Shown here one piece after another: positions 44,686 to 53,568 of a DNA stretch of 57,797 bases (position 1 is the stretch's first letter; the number at the start of each line of letters is the position of its first letter). The notes beneath the pieces are model-generated. The model was not told where the DNA came from, searched no databases, and saw only the letters and a list, made by a program, of their open reading frames with translations. The DNA is from JAJXUB01 sp047974805. GTDB taxonomy: Bacteria > Actinomycetota > Actinomycetes > Actinomycetales > Dermatophilaceae. The translations under genes and the position numbers were made by a program. The stretch is from contig JBKECS010000098.1 in assembly GCA_047974805.1 (NCBI GenBank), positions 1-57,797 on the forward strand. The letters run 5' to 3'.

Positions 44686-45431
44686 TGGCCGCCCATCTCA
44701 CGGCCAGGGGCCCTGGGCTGCTCCCGATCGCCACCCAGCGGCACGAACGGCGAAGGGCCCACTTCGGCCGGGATCGGCCGAACCCGCGACTGATCGAACG
44801 GCAGGGTCATACCGGCGGCGTCGAGCACTCCGAACAGCAGCATGGCCGTAAAGCCCCAGATGAACCAACCGTCCACCTCGGCCGCCGGCCCGCGGAAGCC
44901 CTGTCGGGTGACGACCATGAAGCGGTTGTCCGGATTGACCAGGTCGGCCAGCCTGATCCGGGCAACGTCGGCGACCTCACCCGGATCCACCACTCGCACC
45001 GGATGCGGTGACGGCCACCAGCCGACGATGGGGGTGACGACGTTTTGTGATGGGGGCAGAAAGAGTCGGGGCAGGTCAGCCACGACCACAACCCCGTCCG
45101 GGCGCAGGTCGATCTCCTCGCGCGCCTCGCGTAGCGCCGCCGCGACGGGGTGGGCATCGTCCCGATCAATCTGGCCGCCCGGGAAGCTGATCTGGCCCGG
45201 GTGGCTCCGCAGCCCGGCCGCCCGCCGGGTCAGCACGACATCCGTATGCGCCAGATCGGGGCTGCGCCGCTGGACCGGGTCCGTCTCCGTCTGCGCGGTG
45301 GGACCGAACAGCATGAGCACGGCCGAAGACCGCGGCGTCGCCGGCACCGGCGGCAGCGTCTGGAAGTACGCGGAGCGGGCCACGGACCCGCCGATCCCTT
45401 CCAGCCATGGCGGCTGTGACACGGGGGTCAT
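44682..45431 (-). CDS. CoA pyrophosphatase (Nudix hydrolase)
   Basis: A 249-aa Nudix protein of the CoA-ase group. LRSHPGQISFPGG is the CoA signature and GGQIDRDDAHPVAAALREAR with EEID forms the Nudix box (GX5EX7REUXEEXGU layout, with D in place of the first E). It would split CoA to 3',5'-ADP and phosphopantetheine. Overlaps nth and marP by ATGA on both sides. Equivalent to Rv3672c. Confidence 0.88.
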   Translation of the reverse strand: MTPVSQPPWLEGIGGSVARSAYFQTLPPVPATPRSSAVLMLFGPTAQTETDPVQRRSPDLAHTDVVLTRRAAGLRSHPGQISFPGGQIDRDDAHPVAAALREAREEIDLRPDGVVVVADLPRLFLPPSQNVVTPIVGWWPSPHPVRVVDPGEVADVARIRLADLVNPDNRFMVVTRQGFRGPAAEVDGWFIWGFTAMLLFGVLDAAGMTLPFDQSRVRPIPAEVGPSPFVPLGGDREQPRAPGREMGGQ

Positions 45432-46195
45432 GGGGACCCGTCCACACGAGCGTCCATAGCGGCCGAATACGGGTTGTCCTCGCCGGGTGCCAGCTCATAT
45501 TTGAGCAGTTGGCGGGCACGAGCCGGGTCGATCTCACCTACACCGTATGCCGGGCACAGCCGGGCAAGCGGGCAGATTCCACAGGCGGGCTTGCGTGCGT
45601 GACAGATTCTGCGGCCGTGGAAGATGACGACGTTGCTCAGATCCGTCCAGTCCTTGCGGGGAATGAGCTCCCCGACGGCGGCCTCGACCTTGACCGGGTC
45701 TGTCTGTGTGGTCCATCCCCAGCGTCGCACGAGCCTGCCGAAGTGGGTGTCGACGGTGATCCCGGGCACGCCGAAGGCGTTGCCCAGGACAACGTTGGCG
45801 GTCTTGCGACCGACCCCAGGCAGGGTGACGAGGTCTTCCAGCCGCCCGGGAACCTCGCCGTCGAATCGTTCGACAAGGGCCTGACCCAACTTCATCAGCG
45901 CGTCGGTCTTGGCCCGGTAGAACCCGGTGGGCCGGATGATCTCCTCGACCTCGCCGCGGTCAGCCCCGGCATATGCGTCGGCGGCGGGGTATCGGGCGAA
46001 CAACACTGGGGTGACCTTGTTGACCCCGACGTCCGTGGTCTGAGCGGACAGGATCGTCGCGACGAGCAACTCCAAGGGGGTCGTGAAGTCCAGCTCGGCC
46101 CTGGCATACGGATAGGTTTCGTGCAGGATCCGGTACGTCTTCCGGGCACGCCGAACCAACGCCAGGTGAGACTCTTGGGCAAACCGGTCGCGCAC
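45428..46195 (-). CDS. nth: Endonuclease III
   Basis: A 255-aa DNA glycosylase/AP lyase for oxidised pyrimidines. The helix-hairpin-helix LPGVGRKTANVV carries catalytic Lys131, catalytic Asp149 lies in VDTHFGR, and Cys198, 205, 208 and 214 form the C-x6-C-x2-C-x5-C site of the 4Fe-4S cluster. A C-terminal tail of about 35 residues is extra to the E. coli form. GTG 46195 starts the first gene of an overlapping nth-Nudix-marP operon, divergent from crp. Confidence 0.96.
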   Translation of the reverse strand: MRDRFAQESHLALVRRARKTYRILHETYPYARAELDFTTPLELLVATILSAQTTDVGVNKVTPVLFARYPAADAYAGADRGEVEEIIRPTGFYRAKTDALMKLGQALVERFDGEVPGRLEDLVTLPGVGRKTANVVLGNAFGVPGITVDTHFGRLVRRWGWTTQTDPVKVEAAVGELIPRKDWTDLSNVVIFHGRRICHARKPACGICPLARLCPAYGVGEIDPARARQLLKYELAPGEDNPYSAAMDARVDGSP

Positions 46196-46234
46196 CCGGA
46201 CAGCCTACGTGTCGGCTCTGGCACACTGGGCCCC

Positions 46235-46912
46235 GTGGATCACGACGTGGTGAGGCGTGCGCCTCTGTTTGCTTCCCTGGATGACGACGCCGCCCAGACC
46301 CTGGTCGGTCGAATGACTCCGTCAAGAATGGAACGTGGGGACGAGCTGTTCCATGAGGGCGACCCCGGCGACAAGCTGTACGTCATCGCCGAGGGCAAGA
46401 TCAAGCTCGGGCGCAGCAGCACCGACGGCCGGGAAAACCTCTTGGCCCTCCTCGGGCCGGGCGAGATGTTCGGGGAGCTGTCCCTGTTCGATCCCGGCCC
46501 GAGAACAGCGACGGCCACGGCCGTCGCCGAGACCCAACTGTTGGCGTTGACGAACAACCAGCTGCGCACCGTTCTGCTGGAGCACCCCAACGCCGCCATG
46601 ACCCTGCTCGCCGCCTTGGCGCGGCGGCTGCGCCGGACCAACGAGTCCCTGGCCGATCTCGTCTTCACGGATGTCCCCGGACGTGTCGCCAAGGCCCTGC
46701 TGGACCTGGCCAACCGGTTCGGCCGACCAGTGGAAAACGGGATCATCGTCAGCCACGACCTGACGCAGGAGGAGTTGGCCCAGCTGGTCGGCGCCTCCCG
46801 GGAGACGGTCAATAAAGCACTGGCCGATTTCGCCACCCGAGGTTGGCTCAAGCTCGAGGCCCGCGCCGTGCTGCTGCAGGATGTCGAGCGGCTCAAGCGT
46901 CGCGCACGGTAA
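46235..46912 (+). CDS. crp: Crp/Fnr family transcriptional regulator
   Basis: A 225-aa regulator: cyclic-nucleotide-binding domain with the phosphate-binding cassette FGELSLFDPGPRTATA, a dimerisation helix, and a winged HTH with LTQEELAQLVGASRETVNKA. It closely resembles actinobacterial Crp (Rv3676, SCO3571), a global cAMP-responsive factor. GTG 46235 (VDHDVVRRAPLFASL) matches the usual N-terminus, while the longer open frame would run into nth. Its 3' end overlaps the opposite-strand metallo-beta-lactamase gene by 20 bp. Confidence 0.94.
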   Translation: MDHDVVRRAPLFASLDDDAAQTLVGRMTPSRMERGDELFHEGDPGDKLYVIAEGKIKLGRSSTDGRENLLALLGPGEMFGELSLFDPGPRTATATAVAETQLLALTNNQLRTVLLEHPNAAMTLLAALARRLRRTNESLADLVFTDVPGRVAKALLDLANRFGRPVENGIIVSHDLTQEELAQLVGASRETVNKALADFATRGWLKLEARAVLLQDVERLKRRAR

Positions 46913-47714
46913 GGAAGTCCAGCTGGGCCCGGATGGACATCCGGGCCGCCGGCCAGACGTCCTGAGGCATCTGGGCATACACCCGGCGCAACACACCTTC
47001 GACTGGGTCTGCCTCGTCGGCTGCACCGTCAGCCAGCGCGGCACGCACCTGCTCCAAGCGCTCCCGGCGATGCTCCTGGTAGAAAGCCACCATCGCCCCA
47101 GCGTCCGGCACGACGGGGCCATGGCCGGGCAGGATCGTCACGACCGAACCGTCCCCGGTCAAAGTGCGGATCCGCTCGAGCGAGTCCAGGTAGGCGGCCA
47201 GCTCGCCGTCCGGATGGGCGACGACGGTGGTGCCCCGTCCCAGGACGGTGTCGCCGGTCAACAGGACATGGTCCGCAGGCAGCGCGAACGAGATTGAATC
47301 GCTGCTGTGACCCGGCGTCGCGACCACAGCAACCTCCAACCCCCCCAGGCGCAACACGTCGCCGTCTCCCAAGTCGTCGTGCCCCCGCCCGACAGCCCGC
47401 ACGGGGGCACCAGTCAGTTCTACGCAGCGGGACGCACCTTCGCTGTGGTCCAGGTGAGCATGGGTGAGGACAATGAGCCCGACCCGAACGCCCCGGTCAG
47501 ATGCCGCGTCGAGGACAGCGCCCAGATGGTTCTCGTCCAAAGGCCCGGGGTCGATGATGATGGCTTGGTCAGACCCGGGCTCGGCGACCAGCCAGGTATT
47601 CGTCCCATCCAAGGTCATCGGCCCTGGGTTCGGGGCTAACACGCAGGTGGTCCGTGGGGTCACCGGCCCAGAGCTCCATGGCGCTTCGGCCCTGTCGGGC
47701 GGGGCAGCGGTCAT
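46893..47714 (-). CDS. Metallo-beta-lactamase-fold hydrolase (LACTB2-like)
   Basis: A 273-aa MBL-fold protein. Metal ligands appear in THAHLDH, the downstream TPGHSSDS and the LTGDTVLG Asp, with LPGHGP near the end. A C-terminal helical region (PVEGVLRRVYAQMPQDVW) is typical of LACTB2-like members, some of which act on RNA. Equivalent to Rv3677c beside crp. Overlaps a Nudix gene start by ATGA. Substrate unknown. Confidence 0.88.
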   Translation of the reverse strand: MTAAPPDRAEAPWSSGPVTPRTTCVLAPNPGPMTLDGTNTWLVAEPGSDQAIIIDPGPLDENHLGAVLDAASDRGVRVGLIVLTHAHLDHSEGASRCVELTGAPVRAVGRGHDDLGDGDVLRLGGLEVAVVATPGHSSDSISFALPADHVLLTGDTVLGRGTTVVAHPDGELAAYLDSLERIRTLTGDGSVVTILPGHGPVVPDAGAMVAFYQEHRRERLEQVRAALADGAADEADPVEGVLRRVYAQMPQDVWPAARMSIRAQLDFLTVRDA

Positions 47715-48529
47715 CGCCTGTCCACCCGCAGCACCAAGGCACCGTCATGCTCGACCACCCGCGGCATGATGTCCGGCACGTCGGATCGGCTGGTGACGAC
47801 GTGGTCAATGTCGCTCTCCGTCGCGAGTTCCTCGAGCATGAGGAGGGTGGGAGGCAAGATGCCCAACTCTCCGCGGGTGTGTCCGTCCAGCAGGTCGATC
47901 GGGCGAGACCAGGACACGGACTGCGCCTCAGCACTCTGCCCGTCGGCGAGCTGGCCGACGGGCATCCGGGCGGCGAAGAAGCGGGTGTCGTAGCGGCGCG
48001 GCTCGAACTCCGGGGTGGTCCAGTGGGCCCGATAACCGAGCAGGTCCGAGCGCAGCACCAAGTGCTCCCGACGGAGGAACTGCGCAAAGGACAGCGTTCG
48101 CTGCTCCAGCGCCTGCCGATCGGCCAGCCAGGTGGACGTGGGCTCGGCGACGCTGTCGCCGTCCGGCCCGGCCAGGAGCACCCCGGTCTCTTCGAATACC
48201 TCCCGGATCGCAGCGGTGACCACCATCTGCGCGCTCTCCGTATCGGTGCCGATCAGCTCGCTCCATTGCGCGGGGCTGGGACCGAACCACGGCACCTCTT
48301 GCGCATCGCGTGGGTCGACTCCGCCGCCGGGAAACACGTGCACCGATGGTACGAATGCCATGGTCGCGGCTCGGTGCATGGTGAACACCTCCATACCTGT
48401 GGCGGACTCGCGCACGCACATCACCGTTGCTGCCAAACGGGCCGGTGCCGCTTCCCCAGGCTGGGCAAACCACTGCTCCGCCTTCTCACGTATGGATGCA
48501 ACCGCGCTGAGTGGGAAGTCTCGGACCAT
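47711..48529 (-). CDS. Nudix hydrolase with split Nudix box (NUDT19-like)
   Basis: A 272-aa Nudix protein. VHVFPGGGVDPRD starts the box but REVFEETGVLL comes some 40 residues later, so there is an insertion within the Nudix box as in NUDT7/NUDT19-type proteins, which hydrolyse CoA esters. An Arg/Tyr-rich region (PEFEPRRYDTRFFAARMP) also fits that group. It precedes the MBL gene with an ATGA overlap and is divergent from the MerR gene. CoA-derivative hydrolysis is inferred. Confidence 0.82.
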   Translation of the reverse strand: MVRDFPLSAVASIREKAEQWFAQPGEAAPARLAATVMCVRESATGMEVFTMHRAATMAFVPSVHVFPGGGVDPRDAQEVPWFGPSPAQWSELIGTDTESAQMVVTAAIREVFEETGVLLAGPDGDSVAEPTSTWLADRQALEQRTLSFAQFLRREHLVLRSDLLGYRAHWTTPEFEPRRYDTRFFAARMPVGQLADGQSAEAQSVSWSRPIDLLDGHTRGELGILPPTLLMLEELATESDIDHVVTSRSDVPDIMPRVVEHDGALVLRVDRR

Positions 48530-48586
48530 CTGGCGATGGTATGTCGGGCATCGTCAGGGGGACCCCGAACGTGGGAGACTTAACGC

Positions 48587-49273
48587 GTGGGTCCTCGGCA
48601 TACGCTCTCGCTGGCGGAACTGGCCGACTTGGTGGAGTTGCCCGAGCGCACCGTGCGCCTCTATCAATCCCGAGGGCTGATCGACCCGCCTGATCGCCGT
48701 GGTCGCTCGGGGATCTATACCGAAACCCACGTCCAGCAGTTGCGCACGGTCAAAGCGCTCATCGCCCGCGGCTTTCCCCTCTCGACCATTGCCGATGTCA
48801 TGCGTGGCAAGGCCAGCGCCCGCGCCCTATTGCTGATCCTCGACGGCGTCGAAGGTGTCGACATGCGTCGCGAAACCCGGCAGAAAACCCTGCTCAGCGA
48901 CTCCAGCAGAGACATCGTCGACACCGACGACCCCGAGGCGCTGGCCATGCTCAAAGAGCTCGGGTTGATCGAGTTGGATGAGAACGGCAGGGTCCGGACC
49001 GACGCCCTAGCCCTGGCCGTCATGCAGGACCTTGTCGAACTCGGGCTGACTCGACCCGAAGTAGCCCGGTTCGCCACCGATGTCGGGGTGATCGCCCGCG
49101 AATTGGCCCCGGTCGTGGCTCGGCTGGGTCATCCCTTCCCGATGTCTGCTCCATTGCGCGGCGCACTGGTGAACCTGGCTGCCTTGATCGTGCGCGAGAC
49201 GGTGCACACTGCGTTGGACGGGCAACGCCTCGATACCGATCCGGCGGTCCGGCTGGTGGCCCAAGAGCGTTAG
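48587..49273 (+). CDS. MerR family transcriptional regulator
   Basis: A 228-aa regulator beginning at GTG 48587. An N-terminal MerR winged helix (LSLAELADLVELPERTVRLYQSRGLIDPP) is followed by a long effector region with no cysteines, so it is not a metal-thiol sensor. The GTG abuts the upstream region without a clear Shine-Dalgarno, so it may be leaderless. Divergent from the Nudix gene and overlapping the RidA gene end by 4 bp. The ligand cannot be guessed. Confidence 0.85.
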   Translation: MGPRHTLSLAELADLVELPERTVRLYQSRGLIDPPDRRGRSGIYTETHVQQLRTVKALIARGFPLSTIADVMRGKASARALLLILDGVEGVDMRRETRQKTLLSDSSRDIVDTDDPEALAMLKELGLIELDENGRVRTDALALAVMQDLVELGLTRPEVARFATDVGVIARELAPVVARLGHPFPMSAPLRGALVNLAALIVRETVHTALDGQRLDTDPAVRLVAQER

Positions 49274-49764
49274 GGCCCCATCGGTTGGCCGAGGATCCGC
49301 ACGATCAGCTCGACCTCGACCGGCGCATCCAACGGCAGGGCATTCACCCCGACGGCGGAGCGGGCATGCACACCGCGATCGCCGAGGACGTCGCCGATCA
49401 GTGCGCTGGCGCCGTTGAGCACCCGGTGCTGCTCGGTGAACCCGGGATCGCTGGCGACGAACCCCACGACCTTCAGGACCCGGACCTGATCAAGACCGTC
49501 CGGGCCTGCGAGCACCGATGCGACCGCGGCCAGGGCGTTGAGCGCGCACACTTGGGCCAGTTCGGCTGCTCGTTCGACGCGGATCAGCCCTGCCGCCTCG
49601 CCGACCTTGCCCGTGTCCGAGAGCTTTCCGTCGACCAGGGGCAGCTGCCCGGAACTGAACACGAGGTCCCCGTCGAGCACCGCCGGCACGTATGCCGCCA
49701 ACGGTGCGGTGACGGCCGGCAGCGCGAGTCCCAGCGTGGCCAGCCGGTCGCTGACCTCGCCCAT
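49270..49764 (-). CDS. RidA/YjgF family protein
   Basis: A 164-aa RidA-fold protein (DLVFSSGQLPLVDGKLS, VHARSAVGVNALPLDAPVEVE). Canonical RidA deaminates reactive enamines/imines; its key Arg is at the position where this protein reads VHARSAVG, so activity is plausible. It belongs to the Rv3678c-like subgroup. ATG 49764 overlaps the stop of the DUF4177 gene as TGATG. It converges on the MerR gene. Confidence 0.88.
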   Translation of the reverse strand: MGEVSDRLATLGLALPAVTAPLAAYVPAVLDGDLVFSSGQLPLVDGKLSDTGKVGEAAGLIRVERAAELAQVCALNALAAVASVLAGPDGLDQVRVLKVVGFVASDPGFTEQHRVLNGASALIGDVLGDRGVHARSAVGVNALPLDAPVEVELIVRILGQPMGP

Positions 49765-49919
49765 CAGGCGCTCGGCCGCTTCAGATAGGCAACAAGGCCC
49801 GTGCCGTCAGGTCCAGGGACCACCTGCACGAGTTCCCAACCATCGCCTCCCCACTGGTCGAGGATCTGCTTGGTTGCGTGCACGATCAACGGAACGGTTG
49901 CGTACTCCCAGGTCGTCAT
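49764..49919 (-). CDS. Small DUF4177-like protein (51 aa)
   Basis: A minus-strand frame of 51 codons starting MTTWEYATVPLIVHATKQIL and containing GGDGWELVQVV, the core motif of DUF4177 proteins. The same tiny gene lies between the RidA and ArsA-like genes in mycobacteria (Rv3678A), which supports it strongly. The stop TGA overlaps the RidA ATG. Only 18 nt separate its ATG from the divergent hydrolase start. Function unknown. Confidence 0.85.
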   Translation of the reverse strand: MTTWEYATVPLIVHATKQILDQWGGDGWELVQVVPGPDGTGLVAYLKRPSA

Positions 49920-49937
49920 GCCGGGCACACTACTCGG

Positions 49938-50735
49938 GTGGGTGATCCTGAAGAGGTGCTATCCCGGGCGGCCCCCGGTCCAGACGCCACCTACTCCTAC
50001 GGGCCTGGCCCGGAGCACGTGTGGGAAAGGTACTCGCCTCCCGCGCGGTCGTCCCCGGCTTCCCCGTCGGCTCAGCGGGCGACGGTCGTGCTGATCCACG
50101 GGGGCTTTTGGCGGGCAGAATTCGACCGGTCCCATGTGCGGCCTCTCGCGGCGGCGCTTGCTGCTCGCGGGCATTTGGTCGCCTCGGTGGAATACCCCCG
50201 GATCGGTATGCCGGGAGGAGGATGGCCGGGTACCGCCGATGCGGTCCGCTCGGCGCTGTGGGCAGTTCGCCGGCACGTGCTCGGGCCGGTCGTCACGATA
50301 GGCCATTCGGCCGGTGGGCATCTAGCTGTGTTGGCCGTCTCCGGAACGGACCCAGTGCCGGTCACCGGGATAATCGCCCTGGCCGGGGTTCTCAACGTGC
50401 ACCTGGCCCATCAGGCCGGCCTCGACGGTGACGCATCGGCAGCCCTGCTCGGGGCCCTACCGCAGGCGGCCCCCGGCCGATGGCAACAGGCCGACCCTGC
50501 CATGCAACGCCACCACGTCCCCGCCCGGCTCGTGCACGGCGACGCGGACGTCACTGTGCCCCTCGACCAATCCACCTCGTGGATGTCCAGCAGGGGCCGA
50601 GGTGACGCCTCAGCGCAGCTGCAGGTCCTCAGCGGCACGGAGCACTTCGCGCTGATCGATCCGCAGGCACCGGCGTTCGCCGCGCTATGCCGTGCCATTG
50701 ACGAACTCACTGACGGCCACGTCGTGCAGACCTGA
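49938..50735 (+). CDS. Alpha/beta hydrolase (kynurenine formamidase-like)
   Basis: A 265-aa hydrolase. HGGFW forms the oxyanion loop, the nucleophile Ser is in GHSAGGH, Asp in HGDADVTVP and His in GTEHFALID. The HGGFW-GHSAGG pattern resembles kynurenine formamidase/BD-FAE-type esterases. GTG 49938 (VGDPEEVLSRAAPG) was chosen because it lies outside the divergent DUF4177 gene; the longer frame would overlap it. Substrate unknown. Confidence 0.83.
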   Translation: MGDPEEVLSRAAPGPDATYSYGPGPEHVWERYSPPARSSPASPSAQRATVVLIHGGFWRAEFDRSHVRPLAAALAARGHLVASVEYPRIGMPGGGWPGTADAVRSALWAVRRHVLGPVVTIGHSAGGHLAVLAVSGTDPVPVTGIIALAGVLNVHLAHQAGLDGDASAALLGALPQAAPGRWQQADPAMQRHHVPARLVHGDADVTVPLDQSTSWMSSRGRGDASAQLQVLSGTEHFALIDPQAPAFAALCRAIDELTDGHVVQT

Positions 50736-50772
50736 CGCAGAGGTGGGCCCGACCCGGCATACGCTGTCATTC

Positions 50773-51804
50773 GTGAGCGTGCACCCCGACCTGGCTGCAC
50801 CCGGAACTCGACTGCACGTGGTCAGCGGCAAGGGAGGCACCGGGAAGACCACCGTCGCGGCGGCGATGGCGTTGGCCCTGGCGCGGGAGGGTCAGCGTGT
50901 GCTGTTGGCCGAGGTCGAAGGCCGTCAAGGGATCGCCCAGGTCTTCGACATTCCGCCGTTGGGGTTGACGGAGGTGCGCATCCTCGCTGACGTCGGTGGT
51001 GGCCAACTATGGGGCCTATCCGTGGACGCCAAGGCGGCGCTCTGGGAGTACCTGCAGACCTTCTACAAGCTCGGCAGGGCGGGGTCGGCCCTGGAGCGTT
51101 TGGGCGCGATCGACTTCGCCACCACTATTGCCCCGGGTGTGCGCGACGTTCTGCTGATCGGCAAGGTCTACGAGGCCGTCGGGCGCACCCGTGGGAGCAA
51201 ACGGGGCCAGGGCGCGCGGGTATGGGACGCGGTGGTGCTCGATGCGCCGCCCACTGGCCGAATCGGGCGCTTCCTCAACGTCAACGCAGAGGTCGCCGAT
51301 GTGGCCCGGGTCGGGCCCATCCGCAACCAGGCCGATTCGATCACCCGCTTGCTGCGCAGTGGCTCCACAGCGGTCCACCTGGTCACGTTGCTTGAGGAGA
51401 TGCCCGTTCAGGAGACCGTGGATGCGGTCGGCGAGATCAGCACGTTGGGGATGCCGCTGGGCAGCATCATCGTCAATATGGTCCGTGAGGCCCTGTTGAC
51501 CGAGGAGGAATTGGACACGATCGCAACTGCCCAGCGAACACCGTCGGCACGCGATGCAGTTTTGTCGAGGATCACGGCAGACCTGCGAGGTGCCGGCATC
51601 GGTGTGTCGGCAGGTCTGCCCCGCCAGCTGCTGTCCGAGGCCATCGATCATGCCGAGCGGCTGGAGCTTGAGGCCGAGCAGGAAACGCTGCTCGCCGCCA
51701 CCGGCAGGCCACTGAGGTATCTGTCCTATCTGCCCGACGGGGTTGAGGACGGCGGCTTGTCGACCCTGGCCGGACAGTTGAGTGAGCCGGAGCAGGCGCC
51801 ATGA
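50773..51804 (+). CDS. ArsA/Get3-like ATPase, subunit 1 (Rv3679-like)
   Basis: A 343-aa ATPase with a deviant P-loop that keeps the signature Lys: GKGGTGKTT. The switch reads VLDAPPTGR. Unlike the E. coli ArsA, it is a single half. GTG 50773 starts VSVHPDLAAPGTRLHVVSGKG. It overlaps the next ATPase gene by ATGA. Mycobacterial homologues (Rv3679/Rv3680, BagA/BagB) interact and protect against glycerol and nitric oxide stress, as I recall. No arsenic genes are near, so a metal role is unlikely. Confidence 0.9.
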   Translation: MSVHPDLAAPGTRLHVVSGKGGTGKTTVAAAMALALAREGQRVLLAEVEGRQGIAQVFDIPPLGLTEVRILADVGGGQLWGLSVDAKAALWEYLQTFYKLGRAGSALERLGAIDFATTIAPGVRDVLLIGKVYEAVGRTRGSKRGQGARVWDAVVLDAPPTGRIGRFLNVNAEVADVARVGPIRNQADSITRLLRSGSTAVHLVTLLEEMPVQETVDAVGEISTLGMPLGSIIVNMVREALLTEEELDTIATAQRTPSARDAVLSRITADLRGAGIGVSAGLPRQLLSEAIDHAERLELEAEQETLLAATGRPLRYLSYLPDGVEDGGLSTLAGQLSEPEQAP

Positions 51805-52997
51805 GCCCCCGCCGCCCTCCCCGCACGGTCGACCGGCCGACCGTCCAGTCTCCCGAGTTCGTCATCGACGAATTGCTGGCCGACACCAGCGTGCGGACCA
51901 TCGTCTGTACCGGTTCCGGCGGGGTGGGCAAGACCACCATGGCCGCCGCCGTGGGACTACGGGCTGCGGAACGCGGCCGTCGGGTTGTTGTGCTGACCAT
52001 CGACCCGGCCCGCAGGCTGGCCCAAGCCCTGGGCCTGGGGGTGCTGGACAACCTCCCTGCGGCGGTGCCCGGAGTCGACCCCTCGTCCGGGGGGTCGCTG
52101 CAGGCGATGATGCTCGACATGAAGCGGACTTTCGACGAGGTGGTCGAGCAGCATGCCGCACCGGACAAGGCCGCACAGATCCTGGCCAACCCCTTCTATC
52201 AGGCGGTGTCCAGCTCGTTCGCCGGCACCCAGGAATACATGGCCATGGAGAAGCTCGGGCAGTTGCGCGCCCAAGCCGACCGGGACGGGTCCTGGGACCT
52301 CATCATCGTTGACACGCCACCGTCACGCTCGGCTCTGGATTTCCTTGATGCGCCCAAACGACTCGGCTCGTTCCTCGACGGCCGGTTCATCCGACTTATC
52401 AGCGCCCCGGCCAAGGCGGGCGGACGGGTGTATCTGCGGGCCCTGTCCGCGGGTGTTGCCATGGCGACCAACGCCTTGGGCAAGATCCTTGGCGGACAGA
52501 TGCTCACCGACGTGCAGACCTTCGTGGCCGCCCTGGACACGATGTTCGGCGGCTTCCGGGAGCGCGCGGATGCTACCTATGCGCTGTTGAAGGAACCCTC
52601 CACGGCCTTTGTTGTGGTGGCGACCCCGGAACGGGACGCGCTGCGCGAGGCGAGCTATTTCATCGAGCGGCTCGGCCAAGAACGTATGCCCCTGGCTGGA
52701 GTTGTGCTCAACCGGGTCCGCACCGTCGCGGCCGACACGCTCTCCGGCGCGCGAGCCACCGCGTTGGCCGAGGATCTGCAGGAGGTCGACCCGGACAGCC
52801 CGACGATCGGCATCCTGCACGCCCATGCCGAACTCGCGGCGACCGCGTCGCGGCATACGGCTCAGGCGGAGCGGTTCGTCACCATCCACCCTGGGGTGCC
52901 GATGACGAAGGTGCCAGCGAGCGCCCGGGACATCCACGACCTCACCGCACTCCGTCAGATCGGCGCTGCCTTGTCCGGCGAAACAGAACCTGGCTGA
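51801..52997 (+). CDS. ArsA/Get3-like ATPase, subunit 2 (Rv3680-like)
   Basis: A 398-aa ATPase. Its P-loop is GSGGVGKTT, lacking the signature Lys of subunit 1, and the switch reads IIVDTPPSRSALDFL. A helical insertion follows (about 175-230), as in Get3. The difference suggests the two act as a heterodimer with one regulatory and one catalytic face, or that subunit 1 supplies the trans Lys. Overlaps subunit 1 by ATGA and converges on whiB. Confidence 0.9.
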   Translation: MSPRRPPRTVDRPTVQSPEFVIDELLADTSVRTIVCTGSGGVGKTTMAAAVGLRAAERGRRVVVLTIDPARRLAQALGLGVLDNLPAAVPGVDPSSGGSLQAMMLDMKRTFDEVVEQHAAPDKAAQILANPFYQAVSSSFAGTQEYMAMEKLGQLRAQADRDGSWDLIIVDTPPSRSALDFLDAPKRLGSFLDGRFIRLISAPAKAGGRVYLRALSAGVAMATNALGKILGGQMLTDVQTFVAALDTMFGGFRERADATYALLKEPSTAFVVVATPERDALREASYFIERLGQERMPLAGVVLNRVRTVAADTLSGARATALAEDLQEVDPDSPTIGILHAHAELAATASRHTAQAERFVTIHPGVPMTKVPASARDIHDLTALRQIGAALSGETEPG

Positions 52998-53017
52998 TAT
53001 TTCGCTGCCGGGCCAGG

Positions 53018-53335
53018 TCAGGCGTGTTCGGCGACCGCTCGACCCTTGGCTGCCGAAAAGACGCTGGCCCAAGAACGCACGTCGGGGCGCCGCCGCAGCA
53101 GTGCCCGGCGCTCTCGCTCCGTCATGCCGCCCCATACGCCGAATTCGGTGCGGTTGTCCAAGGCGTCAGCCAGGCACTCAGCGACGACGGGGCATCCGCG
53201 GCACGTGGCCTTCGCCGCCCGCTGCTCCCGCCCCTGAACAAACAATGAGTCCGGGTCGGCATCACGGCAGGCCGCAAAGGCGCCCCAATCCGCCTGCCAG
53301 ACATCCGACGTTGTGGCAATCGATTGAACGGTCAC
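53018..53335 (-). CDS. whiB: WhiB-family Fe-S transcription factor (WhiB4-position)
   Basis: A 105-aa WhiB protein. Cys23, 45, 48 and 54 (C-x21-C-x2-C-x5-C) bind a 4Fe-4S cluster; the GVWGG turn (66-70) and a basic C-terminal helix (RRALLRRRPDVR) contact DNA or the sigma factor. By position between the ArsA pair and a PBP it matches whiB4 (Rv3681c), a redox-responsive regulator. GTG 53335 is preceded by GGGGGA; an ATG at 53365 is an alternative. Confidence 0.9.
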   Translation of the reverse strand: MTVQSIATTSDVWQADWGAFAACRDADPDSLFVQGREQRAAKATCRGCPVVAECLADALDNRTEFGVWGGMTERERRALLRRRPDVRSWASVFSAAKGRAVAEHA

Positions 53336-53568
53336 ACCAATCCCCCAATTTCCCACCCTTGGCATCCCAACGTCGAAGCACTACGTTTCGACAACACCGA
53401 ACCTATGAAGCCTGGGCGCGACACACAAGACCGCGACGGGGCCAAAGGGTATAGCTCAGACGAACTAGTCACCCCTGATTGTGGGTACAGCGAGCCTGAC
53501 CAGGGCGCTTCTGGGCATGAGACGTGACGGATCAGACAATCCACGAGCTCGGGTTACGCTAGGTAGCC

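Noticed and set aside
50773..52997. Arsenic resistance genes, from the ArsA-type ATPases
   Set aside because: No arsB, arsC, arsD or arsR is present, and position and sequence match the Rv3679/Rv3680 pair.
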